A DNA stretch of 64,000 nt from Bosea sp. OAE506 (lineage in GTDB: Bacteria; Pseudomonadota; Alphaproteobacteria; Rhizobiales; Beijerinckiaceae), in the NCBI RefSeq assembly GCF_040546595.1, contig NZ_JBEPOB010000001.1, positions 813,501 to 877,500 of the forward strand, given 5' to 3'. Position 1 is the stretch's first letter; the number at the start of each line of letters is the position of its first letter. A program made the translations under genes and the position numbers. Under the pieces are notes generated by a model. It saw only the letters and a list, made by a program, of their open reading frames with translations, was not told where the DNA came from and ran no database searches. Below are positions 35,713-44,400 of this stretch, one piece after another.

Positions 35713-37521
35713 TCAACCGACCTCGTCATTGGCGGCGTTGCGGGCCCTGAACAGGCGCCACAAGGACTTGCCGAGACGGCGCGAGGTCAGATGCGCACCG
35801 GCGAGGCGCTTCTCCAGCGTGATCTTGCGGTCGTGGAAGTCCTCGAGGCCCGGCCGGTGGCCGACGCTGATCAGCGTGGCATGGGCGAGCTCCGCCTCGA
35901 ACAAGCCGAGCAGGGCGTTCTGGCTATCCTCGTCGAGCGCCGACGTCGCCTCGTCCATGATGATGATGTCGGGCTTGCGGATGACGAGCCGGGCGAAGGC
36001 GATGCGCTGGCGTTCGCCGCCCGACAGGATGCGGTCCCATTTGTCCGCGTCGTCGAGGCGCCGCGCGAGATAGCCCAGCCCGCAGCGTCGCAGCGCCGCG
36101 ACCAGCACCTCGTCCGAAACCGGCTTGTCGGCCTCGGGATAGAGCAGAACGGTGCGCAGATCGCCCATCGGCAGATAGGGCTTCTGCGGGACGAAGGCGA
36201 TCGACTTTCCGCGCGGTACCGCGATCGACCCCGAGCCCCACGGCCAAAGACCGGCGAGCGCACGGATCAGCGTGCTCTTGCCCGTGCCGCTCTCGCCGAC
36301 GATCAGCACCTTCTCGCCCAGCCCGATCACGACCGAGGCGTCGGTGATGACGGCCCGGCCATTGCTGTGGGCGATGGAGAGCCTGTCGAGATGGATGGCG
36401 CCGTCATCGCTCTCCTCGAGCGCGATCTGCGTGTCGCCTTCCATGATCGTGCCGATGTCGAGGCCCTCCAGGGCCTCCTGCAACTCGTCGACGCGGGTAA
36501 CGGACGCGAACCATTCCGCCAGGCGGACAAAGTTGTCGACGAACCAGATCAGCGCCGCCTGGACCGCGCTGAAGGCGGCCACGACCTGCATCACCGCGCC
36601 CAGCGTCACGTCGCCTGCGAGATATTTCGGCGCGATCAGGAGCAGCGGCACGATCGGAAACAGGGCGCCGTTGGTGTTGAGCACCAGGGCAATGACCCCC
36701 TGCTGGCGGATGACACGCAGCCAGGCGGCGACGACGCGGCCATAGGTCTCCCCGACCGAGTCGCGCTCGTCGGAATCGCCGCGGATCAGCGCGATGCTCT
36801 CGGCATTCTCGCGCAGCCGCGTCATTTCGGCCCGGAACTGCGCCTCGGTCTCGTTCTTGGCAGCGATACGGCCGACCAGCGGCCGGCCGGTGACATAGGC
36901 GGCGAGCGAGGCGACGATGGCGTAGCCGATCGCCGCCAGCGCCATATAGCTCGGGATCTCGAACGCGACCCCGCCCAGCGTGAAGCGGGCGGAACCGGCG
37001 ACATGCCAGAGGATGGCGGCGAAGGTCGCGGCCGTGACGAAGGCGCTGATCAGGCCGATCGCGAACTCGACCAGCGGCTCGATCGACAGCCGGACATCCT
37101 CCGCGATGCGGTATTCCGGCGCCGCCTGCTCGCGTGCGACGAATTGCAGCCGGTAATAGCGCTGATCGGCGATCCACCATCCGGCGAGACGCTGTGTCAG
37201 GTATTCGCGCCAGCGCATCTGCAGCAGCATCCGGCTGATCACCAGTGCCGACAGGGTCAGGGCCGAGACGCCGACCAGAAGGGGCAGCCAGGCCGCGATC
37301 TGCCAGGCCGCCGTCGCGTCCCGCTTCTCCAGCGCGTCGAAGAACAAGCGGTTCCAGGTGTTGACGCCGACGGCGGTGGCGAGCTGCGCCGCAACGAAAA
37401 CGAGCACGGCGAAGGTCAGGGTCCAGGCGCGCAGCTTGGTCTCTCCGCGCCAGAAAGGCAGCGCGAGAGCAAAGAAGCGGCGCATGCGCGACCGTTGGGC
37501 GGCGCGCGGCAGATCGGTCAT
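35713..37521 (-). CDS. ABC transporter, fused permease and ATPase, BacA/SbmA-related
   Basis: 602 residues from ATG 37521. The N-terminal ABC_membrane_2 domain (six helices; WNRLFFDALEKRD and YYRLQF are typical) is followed by an ATPase with Walker A VGESGTGKSTL, signature LSGGERQRIAFARL and Walker B IIIMDEATSALDE. This is the BacA-related/YddA/ABCD-type family; BacA and SbmA themselves lack the ATPase. Substrates of relatives include peptides and very-long-chain acyl groups; unknown here. An EcfG promoter (N17) lies 95 bases upstream. Confidence 0.88.
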   Translation of the reverse strand: MTDLPRAAQRSRMRRFFALALPFWRGETKLRAWTLTFAVLVFVAAQLATAVGVNTWNRLFFDALEKRDATAAWQIAAWLPLLVGVSALTLSALVISRMLLQMRWREYLTQRLAGWWIADQRYYRLQFVAREQAAPEYRIAEDVRLSIEPLVEFAIGLISAFVTAATFAAILWHVAGSARFTLGGVAFEIPSYMALAAIGYAIVASLAAYVTGRPLVGRIAAKNETEAQFRAEMTRLRENAESIALIRGDSDERDSVGETYGRVVAAWLRVIRQQGVIALVLNTNGALFPIVPLLLIAPKYLAGDVTLGAVMQVVAAFSAVQAALIWFVDNFVRLAEWFASVTRVDELQEALEGLDIGTIMEGDTQIALEESDDGAIHLDRLSIAHSNGRAVITDASVVIGLGEKVLIVGESGTGKSTLIRALAGLWPWGSGSIAVPRGKSIAFVPQKPYLPMGDLRTVLLYPEADKPVSDEVLVAALRRCGLGYLARRLDDADKWDRILSGGERQRIAFARLVIRKPDIIIMDEATSALDEDSQNALLGLFEAELAHATLISVGHRPGLEDFHDRKITLEKRLAGAHLTSRRLGKSLWRLFRARNAANDEVG

Positions 37522-37615
37522 GGGAGGCGTCTCTCGGAATCGGGGCAGCGCGCGGCTGCCCTCCTGTAGCGGCACGTGCTGCAATGTCACCCGTGCAACG
37601 GTGAAGGCCTTCCGT

Positions 37616-37641
37616 AACGTCCGGGCACCCCCGGCGGTTCC
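37616..37641 (-). promoter_or_regulatory. EcfG-type promoter for the ABC transporter gene
   Basis: Minus strand GGAAC (37641-37637), 17-base spacer, CGTT (37619-37616). The ABC transporter starts at 37521; the Crp/Fnr gene is divergent from 37744. Confidence 0.68.
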
Positions 37642-37743
37642 CTCTGGTGACAATGATGGCGCGTCGGTTCCCGTCGCGCGGCGGGCTTGCTATTGAGGGG
37701 AGGAGAGCCGCGCGCGATCGGCTCCGGGAGACCCGACACGCCG

Positions 37744-38502
37744 ATGACGGACAGCGCCTATCCTAACGGTCGAAACGGCGTGCCCTGCCTGTCCTGTCCG
37801 CTGCGGCTGAAGCCGGCCTTCAAGGACAAGACCGACGAGGAAATCCGCTTCATCCAGTCGATGAAGATCGAGCATCGCCATCTGCCGGCGGGCGCCGACA
37901 TCATCCACCCGGGACAGCAGGATGCGGAGCTCTACACGCTGTTTTCGGGCTGGGCCTTCCGCTACCAGCTCCTGCCCGACGGCCGGCGCCAGATCCTCAA
38001 CTTCCTGCTGCCGGGCGATCTCGTCGGCCTGCAGGCCTCGCTCCTGACCGCGGCGCAGCACGGCATCGAGGCGCTGACGGAGGTCGAGCTCTGCGTCTTC
38101 CCGCGCAAGCGGGTGTGGGACCTGTTCGTCCAGATGCCGGCGATGGCCTATGAAGTCGCCTGGCTCGGGTCCCGCGAGGAGAGCCTGATCGACCAGAACC
38201 TGACCTCGGTCGGGCAGCGCAATGCGGGCGAGCGCATCGCCGCGCTGGTGATCTCGCTCTACCGCCGGGCGGAGGCGCTCGGTCTCGTGACGGATGGCAG
38301 CTTCCGCTTCCCGCTCTCGCAGCAGCAGCTCGCGGACGCGCTCGGGTTGTCGCTGGTCCACACCAGCAAGACCTGGTCGCGGCTGCGCAAGGCCGGCCTC
38401 TTCGCCACCGGCGAGGGGCGGCTGACCCTGCTGAACCCGCGCCTGACCTCGCGCATGGCGCTGCTTTACGAACGGGAGATGGCGCCGCGCCCGCTGATCT
38501 GA
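37744..38502 (+). CDS. Crp/Fnr family transcriptional regulator
   Basis: 252 residues from ATG 37744. The cyclic-nucleotide-binding-like beta-roll covers about residues 35-125 (PGQQDAELYTLFSGW), the dimer helix about 130-165, and the winged HTH includes PLSQQQLADALGLSLVHTSKTWSRL. An N-terminal CLSCPL pair is present, but the additional cysteines needed for a classical Fnr [4Fe-4S] cluster are not all there (one more in ELCVF), so oxygen sensing is uncertain. Divergent from the stress-regulated ABC gene. Confidence 0.9.
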   Translation: MTDSAYPNGRNGVPCLSCPLRLKPAFKDKTDEEIRFIQSMKIEHRHLPAGADIIHPGQQDAELYTLFSGWAFRYQLLPDGRRQILNFLLPGDLVGLQASLLTAAQHGIEALTEVELCVFPRKRVWDLFVQMPAMAYEVAWLGSREESLIDQNLTSVGQRNAGERIAALVISLYRRAEALGLVTDGSFRFPLSQQQLADALGLSLVHTSKTWSRLRKAGLFATGEGRLTLLNPRLTSRMALLYEREMAPRPLI

Positions 38503-38645
38503 AACAAAGCGGGCAGTCTGCGCGTCTATTCGCAGGCCGGGCCGAGGAAAGACCTTGGCTCGGCAGGACACTTGACCCCATATGACGCGCAGGTAACGTT
38601 TCCGTCCCCCCAAGGTCGGACCTCCGGTCCGACGTCAGAGGCCTC

Positions 38646-39440
38646 ATGTCGCTCACCTCCTCACGCCGCCCTGTCCAGGGAGCTTCGCTGGCCGCCCGTC
38701 TCGGGCGCTCCCGCGTGGCTGCGCGGCTCGAGGACGAGATGCGCGTCACTGCGGCGGATCTTGTCGACAGCGTCGCCCAGGCGAGGCTCAAGGTCGCCAC
38801 CGTGCGCTACAAGGTCGAGGACGAGGTCCGCAGCAAGACCGAGAAGCTGCGCTCGCGCGTCAGCGAGGCGCGCACAAAGCTCGAGGACGAAGCCCGATTC
38901 ATCAAGTCCTGGATCGACAATCCCGCCCGCACCGGCTCGGTGACGCCGTCCAGCCCCGCGCTCGCTCGGCGCATGGCCTCCTTCGTCGATCCCTCGCAAC
39001 CCGGACCGGTGATCGAGATCGGCCCGGGCACTGGCCCCGTGACCGAGGCGCTGATCGAACGCGGGATCAGCGAAGAGCGGCTCATTCTCGTCGAATACAG
39101 CCCCGAGTTCTGCACGCTGCTGCGCCGGCGCTTCCCGCGCGCCACCGTGATCGAGGGCGACGCCTATGCGCTGTCCAAGACGCTCGAGGGCCATCTGCCG
39201 GAGAAGGCGATCGCCGTGGTCTCGAGCCTGCCGCTGTTCAACCAGACGCCGGCCAAGCGCAGCGCCCTGGCGAAGGACGCCTTCACGCTGCTCGTCGACG
39301 GGGCGCCGCTGATCCAGTTCACCTATTCGGTGGTGTCGCCCGTGCCGCGCAAGGGCTCGGGCCTGAAGGCCAGCGTCTCGGACTGGGTGCTGCGCAACAT
39401 CCCGCCGGCCCGCGTCTGGGTCTATCGCCAGCCGGGCTGA
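38646..39440 (+). CDS. PmtA-like SAM-dependent methyltransferase with N-terminal coiled coil
   Basis: 264 residues. Residues 86-264 resemble the short PmtA phospholipid N-methyltransferases: FIKSWIDNPARTGSVTPSS, SAM motif I IEIGPGTGPVTEALI (about 123-137), VEYSPEF, IEGDAYAL and SSLPLFN. Residues about 25-85 are an extra charged helix (heptad-like, Lys/Glu/Arg-rich) not found in typical PmtA. Likely acts on membrane lipid (phosphatidylethanolamine to phosphatidylcholine route); the exact substrate is inference. Followed by a good terminator. Confidence 0.78.
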   Translation: MSLTSSRRPVQGASLAARLGRSRVAARLEDEMRVTAADLVDSVAQARLKVATVRYKVEDEVRSKTEKLRSRVSEARTKLEDEARFIKSWIDNPARTGSVTPSSPALARRMASFVDPSQPGPVIEIGPGTGPVTEALIERGISEERLILVEYSPEFCTLLRRRFPRATVIEGDAYALSKTLEGHLPEKAIAVVSSLPLFNQTPAKRSALAKDAFTLLVDGAPLIQFTYSVVSPVPRKGSGLKASVSDWVLRNIPPARVWVYRQPG

Positions 39441-39470
39441 GACGCGCCTCCTCCGGCGGAGCTGGCGGTG

Positions 39471-39497
39471 CGAGAGCGAAAAAAGCTCTCGTTTTTC
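39471..39497 (+). terminator. Intrinsic terminator after the PmtA-like gene
   Basis: CGAGAGC (39471-39477), A-rich 7-base loop, GCTCTCG (39485-39491), then TTTTT (39492-39496). It is 30 bases past the stop, on the plus strand. Confidence 0.88.
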
Positions 39498-39584
39498 AAG
39501 AAACACACCGGTTGGTAACGCCTTTGCGTTATGACGCGCGGCATGAGCTGTCGGCCAGCCAGGCCGCCGCGGAAGGGCCTGCGC

Positions 39585-40790
39585 ATGGATGGGGAGACAC
39601 CGCGATACAGCCTGCCGCGGTGGCGCCTGACGCGGTGGCTCGCCGATACCGGCCCCGATATCCCGCTCGAAATCCGGTTCGCGCTGATCGCCAGCCTGTT
39701 CGGGACCCTGCCGATCTTTATCGCGGGGGTCTTCAACACCGTCACGGTGTCTCTGCTCGTTGCCCTGCGGATGCCGAGCTGGCCCTTCATCCTGTGGTGC
39801 GCCTTCGACATCCTGTGCTGCACGGCCCGGCTCGTCGTGCTCCTGATCGCGCGCCGCCGCGCCGCCCGGCAGCAGCCGACGCCGACCGATCTCTACATCC
39901 TGCTCGGCGTCGCCTGGGCCGCCGGCATCGGCTATGGCGCCTTCATCAGCCTGCTGAGCGGTGACTGGGTCGCCGCGACCCTGGTCTGCCTGACCGCCAC
40001 AGCCATGGTCGGCGGCATCTGCTTCCGCAATTTCGGCGCGCCGCGAATGGTCGGGCTGATGATCGTGCTGACGCTGGGACCCTGCACCTTCGCCACGCCC
40101 TTCCTGGACGAGCCGATCCTGCTGATCGGCCTGCTGCAGCTGCCCGTCTACATCTACAGCATGTCGCGGGCCGCCTTCGGCCTCAATGCGATGCTGGTCT
40201 CGACCATGCAGGCCGAGCGCGAGCACGCCTTCCAGGCGAAGCACGACGTGCTCACCGGCCTGCCGAACCGCACCGGGCTGAAGCAGGCCCTCCAGGCCAG
40301 CTTGCTGCGCTATGACGGATCGCGGCCGCTGGCGCTGATCTATGTCGATCTCGACGGCTTCAAGACGGTCAACGACACCCATGGCCACAACAGCGGCGAC
40401 CGCGTGCTTCGGCTGGTGTCGGACCGGCTGCGACGGCTGGTGCGGCCGGGCGATTTCGTCGCCCGGATCGGCGGCGACGAGTTCATCGTGGTTTCCGAGC
40501 AGATCGGCGGCGGTCCGCGGAAGCGCTTCGGCGACAGGCTGGTGCGGGAGATCTCGCAGCCCTACCAGCTCGACGGTGCGGTCACCGCCACGATCGGCGC
40601 CTCGGTCGGTATCGCCCGCGCCCCGGAGCATGGGCTCGACCTCGAAAGCCTGATGGCGGCGGCCGACGCCGCGCTCTACCAGGCCAAGTCCGAGGGCAAG
40701 GCGCGCTGCATCATGGCCGGGACCCGGCCGCGGGCCTCGGGTTTCGCCCCCGCCCCGGTCGCGATGGCGGAGCTGCGCAACGCCTCCTAG
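39585..40790 (+). CDS. Membrane diguanylate cyclase (GGDEF)
   Basis: 401 residues from ATG 39585 (GGAAGGG seven bases upstream; starts at 39531 and 39543 lack such a site). Five or six transmembrane helices fill the first 200 residues. The GGDEF domain is canonical (HDVLTGLPNR, YVDLDGFKTVND, RIGGDEF) and an RPGD inhibitory site lies exactly five residues before GGDEF, so product feedback by c-di-GMP is expected. No EAL or other output domain. Confidence 0.92.
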   Translation: MDGETPRYSLPRWRLTRWLADTGPDIPLEIRFALIASLFGTLPIFIAGVFNTVTVSLLVALRMPSWPFILWCAFDILCCTARLVVLLIARRRAARQQPTPTDLYILLGVAWAAGIGYGAFISLLSGDWVAATLVCLTATAMVGGICFRNFGAPRMVGLMIVLTLGPCTFATPFLDEPILLIGLLQLPVYIYSMSRAAFGLNAMLVSTMQAEREHAFQAKHDVLTGLPNRTGLKQALQASLLRYDGSRPLALIYVDLDGFKTVNDTHGHNSGDRVLRLVSDRLRRLVRPGDFVARIGGDEFIVVSEQIGGGPRKRFGDRLVREISQPYQLDGAVTATIGASVGIARAPEHGLDLESLMAAADAALYQAKSEGKARCIMAGTRPRASGFAPAPVAMAELRNAS

Positions 40791-40859
40791 CGCGCGTCGG
40801 GCGCTTGACCCCTCGCCATGGCTCGGGCCTTCTGCGGCGCAGGCGGGAGGACGGGCAGC

Positions 40860-41792
40860 GTGAAGGATCTGGCGCGGCTCGTCCGCGAGATCGCCGACGA
40901 GATGACCGCGATCCCCGACCGGGGCGCGGTCGCCACCTATATCGCGCCGCTGGCGGCGGTCGATCCGGCCCGTTTCGGCCTCTGCGTGGTCACGGCCGAA
41001 GGCGAGGTTCATTGGGCGGGCGATGCGCTGGAGCCCTTCTCGATCCAGAGCATCTCCAAGGTCTTCGCCCTGACCCAGGCGCTCGGCAAGGTCGGCGAGG
41101 CGCTCTGGCAGCGGGTCGGGCGCGAGCCGTCGGGCACGCCGTTCAACTCCATCGTCCAGCTCGAGCGCGAGCAGGGCATCCCGCGCAACCCGTTCATCAA
41201 TGCGGGCGCGCTGGTGGTGGCGGACGTCAATCTCGGCGGCCATGCGCCGCGGGTGGCGATCGGCGAGCTGCTGCGCTTCGTGCGCCATCTCGCAGACGAC
41301 GACGGCATCGCCATCGACGAGCCCGTGGCGCGGGCCGAGCAGGCGACCGGCTTCCGCAACATCGCGCTGGCGAACTACATGAAGGCCTTCGGCAATATCC
41401 GCCATGCGCCTGAACTGACGCTGGGTGTCTATTTCCACCAATGCGCCATCGCGATGAACTGCCTGCAGCTCGCCATGGCCGGCCGCTACCTGATGCATGG
41501 CGGCGTTCTTCGACCCGGCGGCGCACGCATCGTCTCGTCGCGCCGGGCACGCCGCATCAATGCGCTGATGCTGACCTGCGGCCATTACGACGCCTCCGGC
41601 GATTTCGCCTTCCGGGTTGGGCTGCCCGGCAAATCGGGGGTGGGCGGCGGGATCCTCGCCATCGCCCCCGGCCGGGCCTCGATCGCCGTCTGGTCGCCGG
41701 GCCTCAACGCGAACGGCAATTCGCAGATCGGCACGCTGGCGCTCGAACGCCTCGCCGAGGCGACCGGCTGGTCGGTCTTCGGCGCCGCGTAA
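40860..41792 (+). CDS. glsA: Glutaminase
   Basis: 310 residues from GTG 40860, with GGAGG at 40846-40850; an ATG at 40818 would add 14 residues but lacks a site. Hydrolyses glutamine to glutamate and ammonia. The beta-lactamase-like SxxK motif [10 protein letters not shown] (catalytic Ser and Lys) and [10 protein letters not shown] are the glutaminase signatures; [12 protein letters not shown] near the C-terminus is also conserved. Length matches GlsA/GlsB. Confidence 0.95.
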   Translation: MKDLARLVREIADEMTAIPDRGAVATYIAPLAAVDPARFGLCVVTAEGEVHWAGDALEPFSIQSISKVFALTQALGKVGEALWQRVGREPSGTPFNSIVQLEREQGIPRNPFINAGALVVADVNLGGHAPRVAIGELLRFVRHLADDDGIAIDEPVARAEQATGFRNIALANYMKAFGNIRHAPELTLGVYFHQCAIAMNCLQLAMAGRYLMHGGVLRPGGARIVSSRRARRINALMLTCGHYDASGDFAFRVGLPGKSGVGGGILAIAPGRASIAVWSPGLNANGNSQIGTLALERLAEATGWSVFGAA

Positions 41793-41941
41793 ACAGAAGG
41801 CGGGCAAGTGCGGGTAAGGTTACCCAGATGTCGCGCAAGAACAGAGAATCTTAATCATTCCACAGCAAGCTCCGGGTCAGGATTCCAAGCGATATCGAAG
41901 GCAGAAGCCTTTGCGATGTCGCAACGACCAGGACGGTGCCC

Positions 41942-44282
41942 GTGCAGCTCTTCCCAGCCTCGATCAAGAATTACCTCGTCGCCACCATGGCTTGCCTGTG
42001 CATTCCGGGTGTCGGCGCATTGGCCTATATGGCGACCCAGTCCTTCGGCGACGTGCGCGAAAACATGCGGCTGGCGAATCTGGTCGAGGCCGACAAGGCG
42101 CTGCTGATCGCAGGCAACAGCATCCGCGCCAATCGCGGCCAGGCGCAGACCGCCATCCAGGCTGCCGACGACCCGACCCCGATCATCGCCAAGGTCGAGC
42201 AGGCGAACCGCAAGGATCTCGACGAGGCCATCGCCCGGCTGAGCGCAACCTCGCTCGCCGACCGTGCCGCCCTGGCGGAAGCGGTGGCCACCCAGCAAAA
42301 GGCGACCGACGCGAAATTCGCCGATCTGCGCGCCGAGGCCGCCAAGCCGAAGGCCCAGCGCAGCCTGCAGGCCACTTTGCCCTGGTATAACGGCGTCGGC
42401 GACATCGAGACGGCACTCGTGAAGGCGGCCGACGCAACCTCGCTCGCCGTCCGCCTCTCCGACCCGATCATGGCCGATCTCCAGAACGTCAAGGCGACCG
42501 TGCTGGCGGGCCCGTTCGAGCTACGGCATCCAGTGCTCCGTGCTGCGGCCGCATATGGCGTCGGGCAAGGCGCTGGAACCAGCGCAGATCCGCCGCCTCG
42601 GCGAATTGCGCGGCGTGGCCGATTCCAGCATGGAGCAGCTGCGCCAGATGACGCAGCGCAGCGGCGTCGGTGCCGAACTCGCCCGCAAGGTCGGCGTGAT
42701 GGGCTCCGAGATGGACGCCGCCAACAAGTCGATGGACGCTCTCGCCGGCAAGCTCGGCCAGGGCACCGCGCCGGTGATCTCGGCCGAGGACTGGACGAAG
42801 CTGTGCAACGGCCCGTTCACCGCCATGCTCTCGGCCATCACGCAATCGCTCGACGACATGTCGAGCGCCACCCAGGACAAGCTCAACGAAGCCTGGACGC
42901 ATCTTGCCGTGATCGGCGCGCTGCTGGCCGCCCTGCTGGTCGTCTGCGTGGTGAGCTGGCGCGGCGTGCAGCGCCGCATCGCCAAGCCGGTGGTCGCGCT
43001 GAAATCCGCTCTCGATGTCATGCAGGCCGGCGATTTCTCCCAGCCGATCCCCGCAGCCGCCTCTCCCGACGAGATCGGCGCGCTCAGCGGCGCGCTGGAA
43101 GCCTATCGCGAGAACGCGCTCTCGCTCGAGGCGAGCCGGCGCGACCGCGAACTGGCGATGCTGGCCGACAGCCAGCAGGCCGCCAATGTCCAGAGGCTGC
43201 TCGGCGAGGTCGCCGGCATCGTCTCCGCCGCGCAGAACGGCGACTTCTCGGGCCGCGCTAGCGTCGGCGAGGTCGGTGGCCCGCTCGGCGACCTGGTCTC
43301 CGGCATCAACGAGATCAATGCGGTGGTGAACGGCGCGACGACGGAATTCGCGGAGGCACTGCAGTCGGTCGCGAATGGCGACCTGACGCACCGCGTCGAC
43401 ACCGGCTATCGCGGCCGCTTTGCCGACCTCAAGAATGCGATCAACGACACGGTCGACCGCCTCTCGTCCACGGTGAAGACCATCCAGGTTACCTCTTCCG
43501 ATGTCGGCCTCGCCGCCCGCGAGATCAACATGGGTGCGGACGATCTCTCGAAGCGCACCGAGGATCAGGCCTCCTCGCTGGAGGAGACCGCGGCCACGAC
43601 CGAGCAGCTCGCGGCCTCGGTCAAGGCGACCGCCCACGCCTCGCGCCAGGCGGCTTCGATTGCCACCGAAGCCATGGAAGCCGCGCAGAACGGTGGCGCC
43701 ATCGCCGGCCAGGCGGTCGACGCCATGGCCCGGATCGAGAGCGCCTCGACCAAGATCTCGGACATCATCCGCGTCATCGACGACATCGCTTTTCAGACCA
43801 ACCTGCTCGCGCTCAACGCGGCGGTCGAAGCGGCGCGCGCCGGCGATGCCGGCAAGGGCTTCGCGGTGGTCGCCTCCGAGGTTCGCACGCTGGCCCAGCG
43901 CTCCAGCTCGGCGGCCAAGGACATCTCCGCGCTGATTTCCTCGTCCAACAACGAGGTCGGCGAGGGCGTGAAGCTGGTGCGTCAGGCCGGCGAAGCTCTG
44001 GAGCAGATCCTCGGAGCATCGAGGAAGGTGGCCTCGACGATCGCGGAAATCTCGGCGGCGTCCGGCGAACAGGCCAGCGGGATCGACGAGATGAGCCAGG
44101 CCGTCGCCCATCTCGACGAGATGACGCAGCAGAACGCGGCGCTCTCGGAGCAGAGCGCGGCCTCGGCCGCAGCGCTCTCCGGCCGCATCGGCCAGCTCAA
44201 CGACCTCGTCGCCGCCTTCAAGACCGGCCCGGATACCGGCATGGGGCGTTCCGCCTCGGCTCCGACGCGACGGGCGGCCTGA
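41942..44282 (+). pseudogene. Methyl-accepting chemotaxis protein interrupted by a frameshift
   Basis: The first part starts at GTG 41942 (AGGA eight bases upstream) and encodes an N-terminal membrane helix and about 190 residues of sensor. Near 42515-42524 the homologous reading jumps to another frame: after FEL the frame must change to continue [19 protein letters not shown], which then runs to 44282 with the second membrane helix, two HAMP-like units and a complete MCP signalling domain ([19 protein letters not shown]). A single missing base explains it. The original frame stops at 43261. It is either a real lesion, a sequencing error, or two polypeptides (a GTG at 42540 could start the second). 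Confidence 0.8.
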
Positions 44283-44400
44283 ATCGATTGCGCGGGCGTA
44301 GCGGCAAGGCCGCCACTTCCACGTAAGCTTTCCTCAACCCTCAATCATTACCTTAGGTTAACTGCGCTCATCGCGCGTTGACAGACTCCGGGGGGAGTTC

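Noticed and set aside
38661..41807. A 1048-codon open frame on the minus strand opposite the PmtA-like, GGDEF and glutaminase genes
   Set aside because: It is antisense to three genes with clear motifs, has a low-complexity Arg/Gly/Asp/His-rich translation and matches no domain. Long antisense frames are expected in high-GC DNA.
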